Below are positions 5,890-6,764 of a stretch of DNA of 6,764 nucleotides, piece after piece. Under the pieces are notes generated by a model. It was given only the letters and a program-made list of their open reading frames with translations, made no database searches and had not been told where the DNA came from. Location of the stretch: the NCBI GenBank assembly GCA_017547975.1, contig JAFYNU010000268.1, positions 1 to 6,764 on the forward strand, read 5' to 3'. The DNA is from Clostridia bacterium. GTDB taxonomy: Bacteria; Bacillota; Clostridia; Oscillospirales; QAMX01. Position 1 is the stretch's first letter, and the number at the start of each line of letters is the position of its first letter. The translations under genes were made by a program, and so were the position numbers.

Positions 5890-5912
5890 CCTCAAGGGAG
5901 GCTTTGATATAT

Positions 5913-6764
5913 ATGGCGGAGCTCTTAATCCCCGTTTCGACGGTGAAAGAGATCAAAGCTGCTGTGATGGCAGGGGCGGATGCGCTGGTGTTTTTTGGCA
6001 CCACCATGTTCGGCCAGAACCTGGACAACTTAAAAAGCGCAATCCTCTACTGCCGAAAAAATGAGGTGCGGTGTTATTTTGAACTGGAACACCCGCAAAA
6101 CGATCGGGAAACCGCCGATTTTGCCAAGGCAGTCGCCACCCTGGCTTCGGTGGGGGCTGATGCCCTGATCCTTTCCTCCCTGGGCAGTGCCGTGATCGCC
6201 CGTCAGGTGTGCCCGGAGATTCCCCTGTTTGCCGGGGATGCCCTGTCGGTGACCAGCCTGGATGGTATGGAAGAACTGCGTAAGCTGGGCTTCCGCCGGG
6301 CCACCGCCGCAAAGGAACTGAACAAATACCAGATCGAACATCTGAAAAAATACGGAAGCCTGGCCCTGATGGTCTACGTGCAACGGGAAATGTGCATGGG
6401 CTATGACGGCATGTGCTACGCCGCCATGAAAAACGGTGGCAAGTGCGAAGGCTTCTGCCGGGAGGTTTACAGCTTCTCGGGTACCGGCCGCCGCCGCAGT
6501 GAATTCCCCCTGAGCCTGAAGGATATGTGCCTGGCGGCTTTCGTGCGGGAACTGCTCCTGGAGGGCGTGGACGCCCTGGCAGTGGGCCGCTCGGTGTTCA
6601 AGGGCGAAAAGGACGTGGCGGGCATTACCGCCGCCTACGCCCGCATGATTGCCGAAGAACGCTTCCCCTCCTCGGGTGAGCTTCGGGTTCTGACCCGCAG
6701 CATGGCCCACGGAGGCTACACCGATGGATTCTATCAGGGCCGCACCGGTCCGGATATGCAGGGC
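5913..6764 (+). CDS. divergent U32-family Fe-S protein (3' end cut off)
   Basis: The frame is open for 284 codons to the window end, so the C-terminus is missing. It begins MAELLIPVSTVKEIKAAVMA-GADAL, the usual U32 opening (a TIM-barrel-like start). The cysteines C161 and C168 (CMGYDGMC, 7 apart), C178 and C182 (GKCEGFC) and C206 (SLKDMCLA) align with the residues that bind a [4Fe-4S] cluster in U32 proteins. HGGYTDGFYQG (266-276) matches the family's end motif. The core signature around C161 is changed: YVQREMC replaces the usual FVHGALC, and the KIEGR stretch reads LAVGRSVFKG (222-231). Known members are RNA or ubiquinone hydroxylases (RlhA, TrhP, UbiU/V); peptidase activity is doubtful for most. 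AAGGGAGG (5894-5901) sets the start, 23 nt after the DUF3006 stop, so it is probably the third gene of the operon. Confidence 0.88.
   Translation, partial: MAELLIPVSTVKEIKAAVMAGADALVFFGTTMFGQNLDNLKSAILYCRKNEVRCYFELEHPQNDRETADFAKAVATLASVGADALILSSLGSAVIARQVCPEIPLFAGDALSVTSLDGMEELRKLGFRRATAAKELNKYQIEHLKKYGSLALMVYVQREMCMGYDGMCYAAMKNGGKCEGFCREVYSFSGTGRRRSEFPLSLKDMCLAAFVRELLLEGVDALAVGRSVFKGEKDVAGITAAYARMIAEERFPSSGELRVLTRSMAHGGYTDGFYQGRTGPDMQG

Noticed and set aside
5877..5905. Small stem (CTTGA/TCAAG, AAAGC/GCTTT) around the U32 ribosome site
   Set aside because: The stems are only 5 bp and partly made from the ribosome site itself; there is no support for regulation without comparative data.
6030..6710. 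226-codon minus-strand open frame opposite the U32 gene
   Set aside because: It has no motifs, and the plus strand has an intact U32 reading frame with a strong ribosome site.

Overview
The window looks like a chromosomal segment of a fairly GC-rich Firmicute, most likely a gut-type Clostridia/Oscillospiraceae relative. This is inferred from AGGAGG-type ribosome binding sites, ATG starts, extended -10 promoters (TGnTATAAT), tight operons and an intracellular GH35 beta-galactosidase. No rRNA, tRNA, CRISPR array, insertion sequence or phage gene was seen.

Layout, left to right. The first ~70 bases look like the last codons of a plus-strand gene, followed by a hairpin terminator that can work in both directions. 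A minus-strand GH35 beta-galactosidase (116-1870) comes next. It is transcribed divergently from a two-gene plus-strand operon (2048-2684) that encodes a minimal nucleotidyltransferase and a HEPN/DUF86 protein. This pair is a MntA/HepT-type (type VII) toxin-antitoxin module with its key residues intact. It is visibly less GC-rich than its neighbours, as if acquired. A second hairpin terminator separates it from a convergent minus-strand operon (4315 down to 2730) of a hydroxypyruvate-isomerase-like TIM barrel protein and an inositol-monophosphatase-family phosphatase.

A 462-base AT-rich divergent intergenic region (4316-4777) holds a good promoter for each flanking operon, a perfect 8+8 bp inverted repeat that could be an operator, and a leader of roughly 135 nt. 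The right-hand plus-strand operon encodes a membrane-anchored ComEC-like metallo-beta-lactamase-fold hydrolase (4778-5674), an overlapping DUF3006 protein (5659-5889) and a divergent U32-family protein (5913 to beyond the window end). The U32 protein keeps the cysteines expected to hold a [4Fe-4S] cluster but has lost much of the rest of the family signature.

Most of the functions fit known families. The least explained parts are the ComEC-like hydrolase/DUF3006/U32 grouping, the isomerase-phosphatase pair without other pathway genes, and the symmetric repeat between the two operons.
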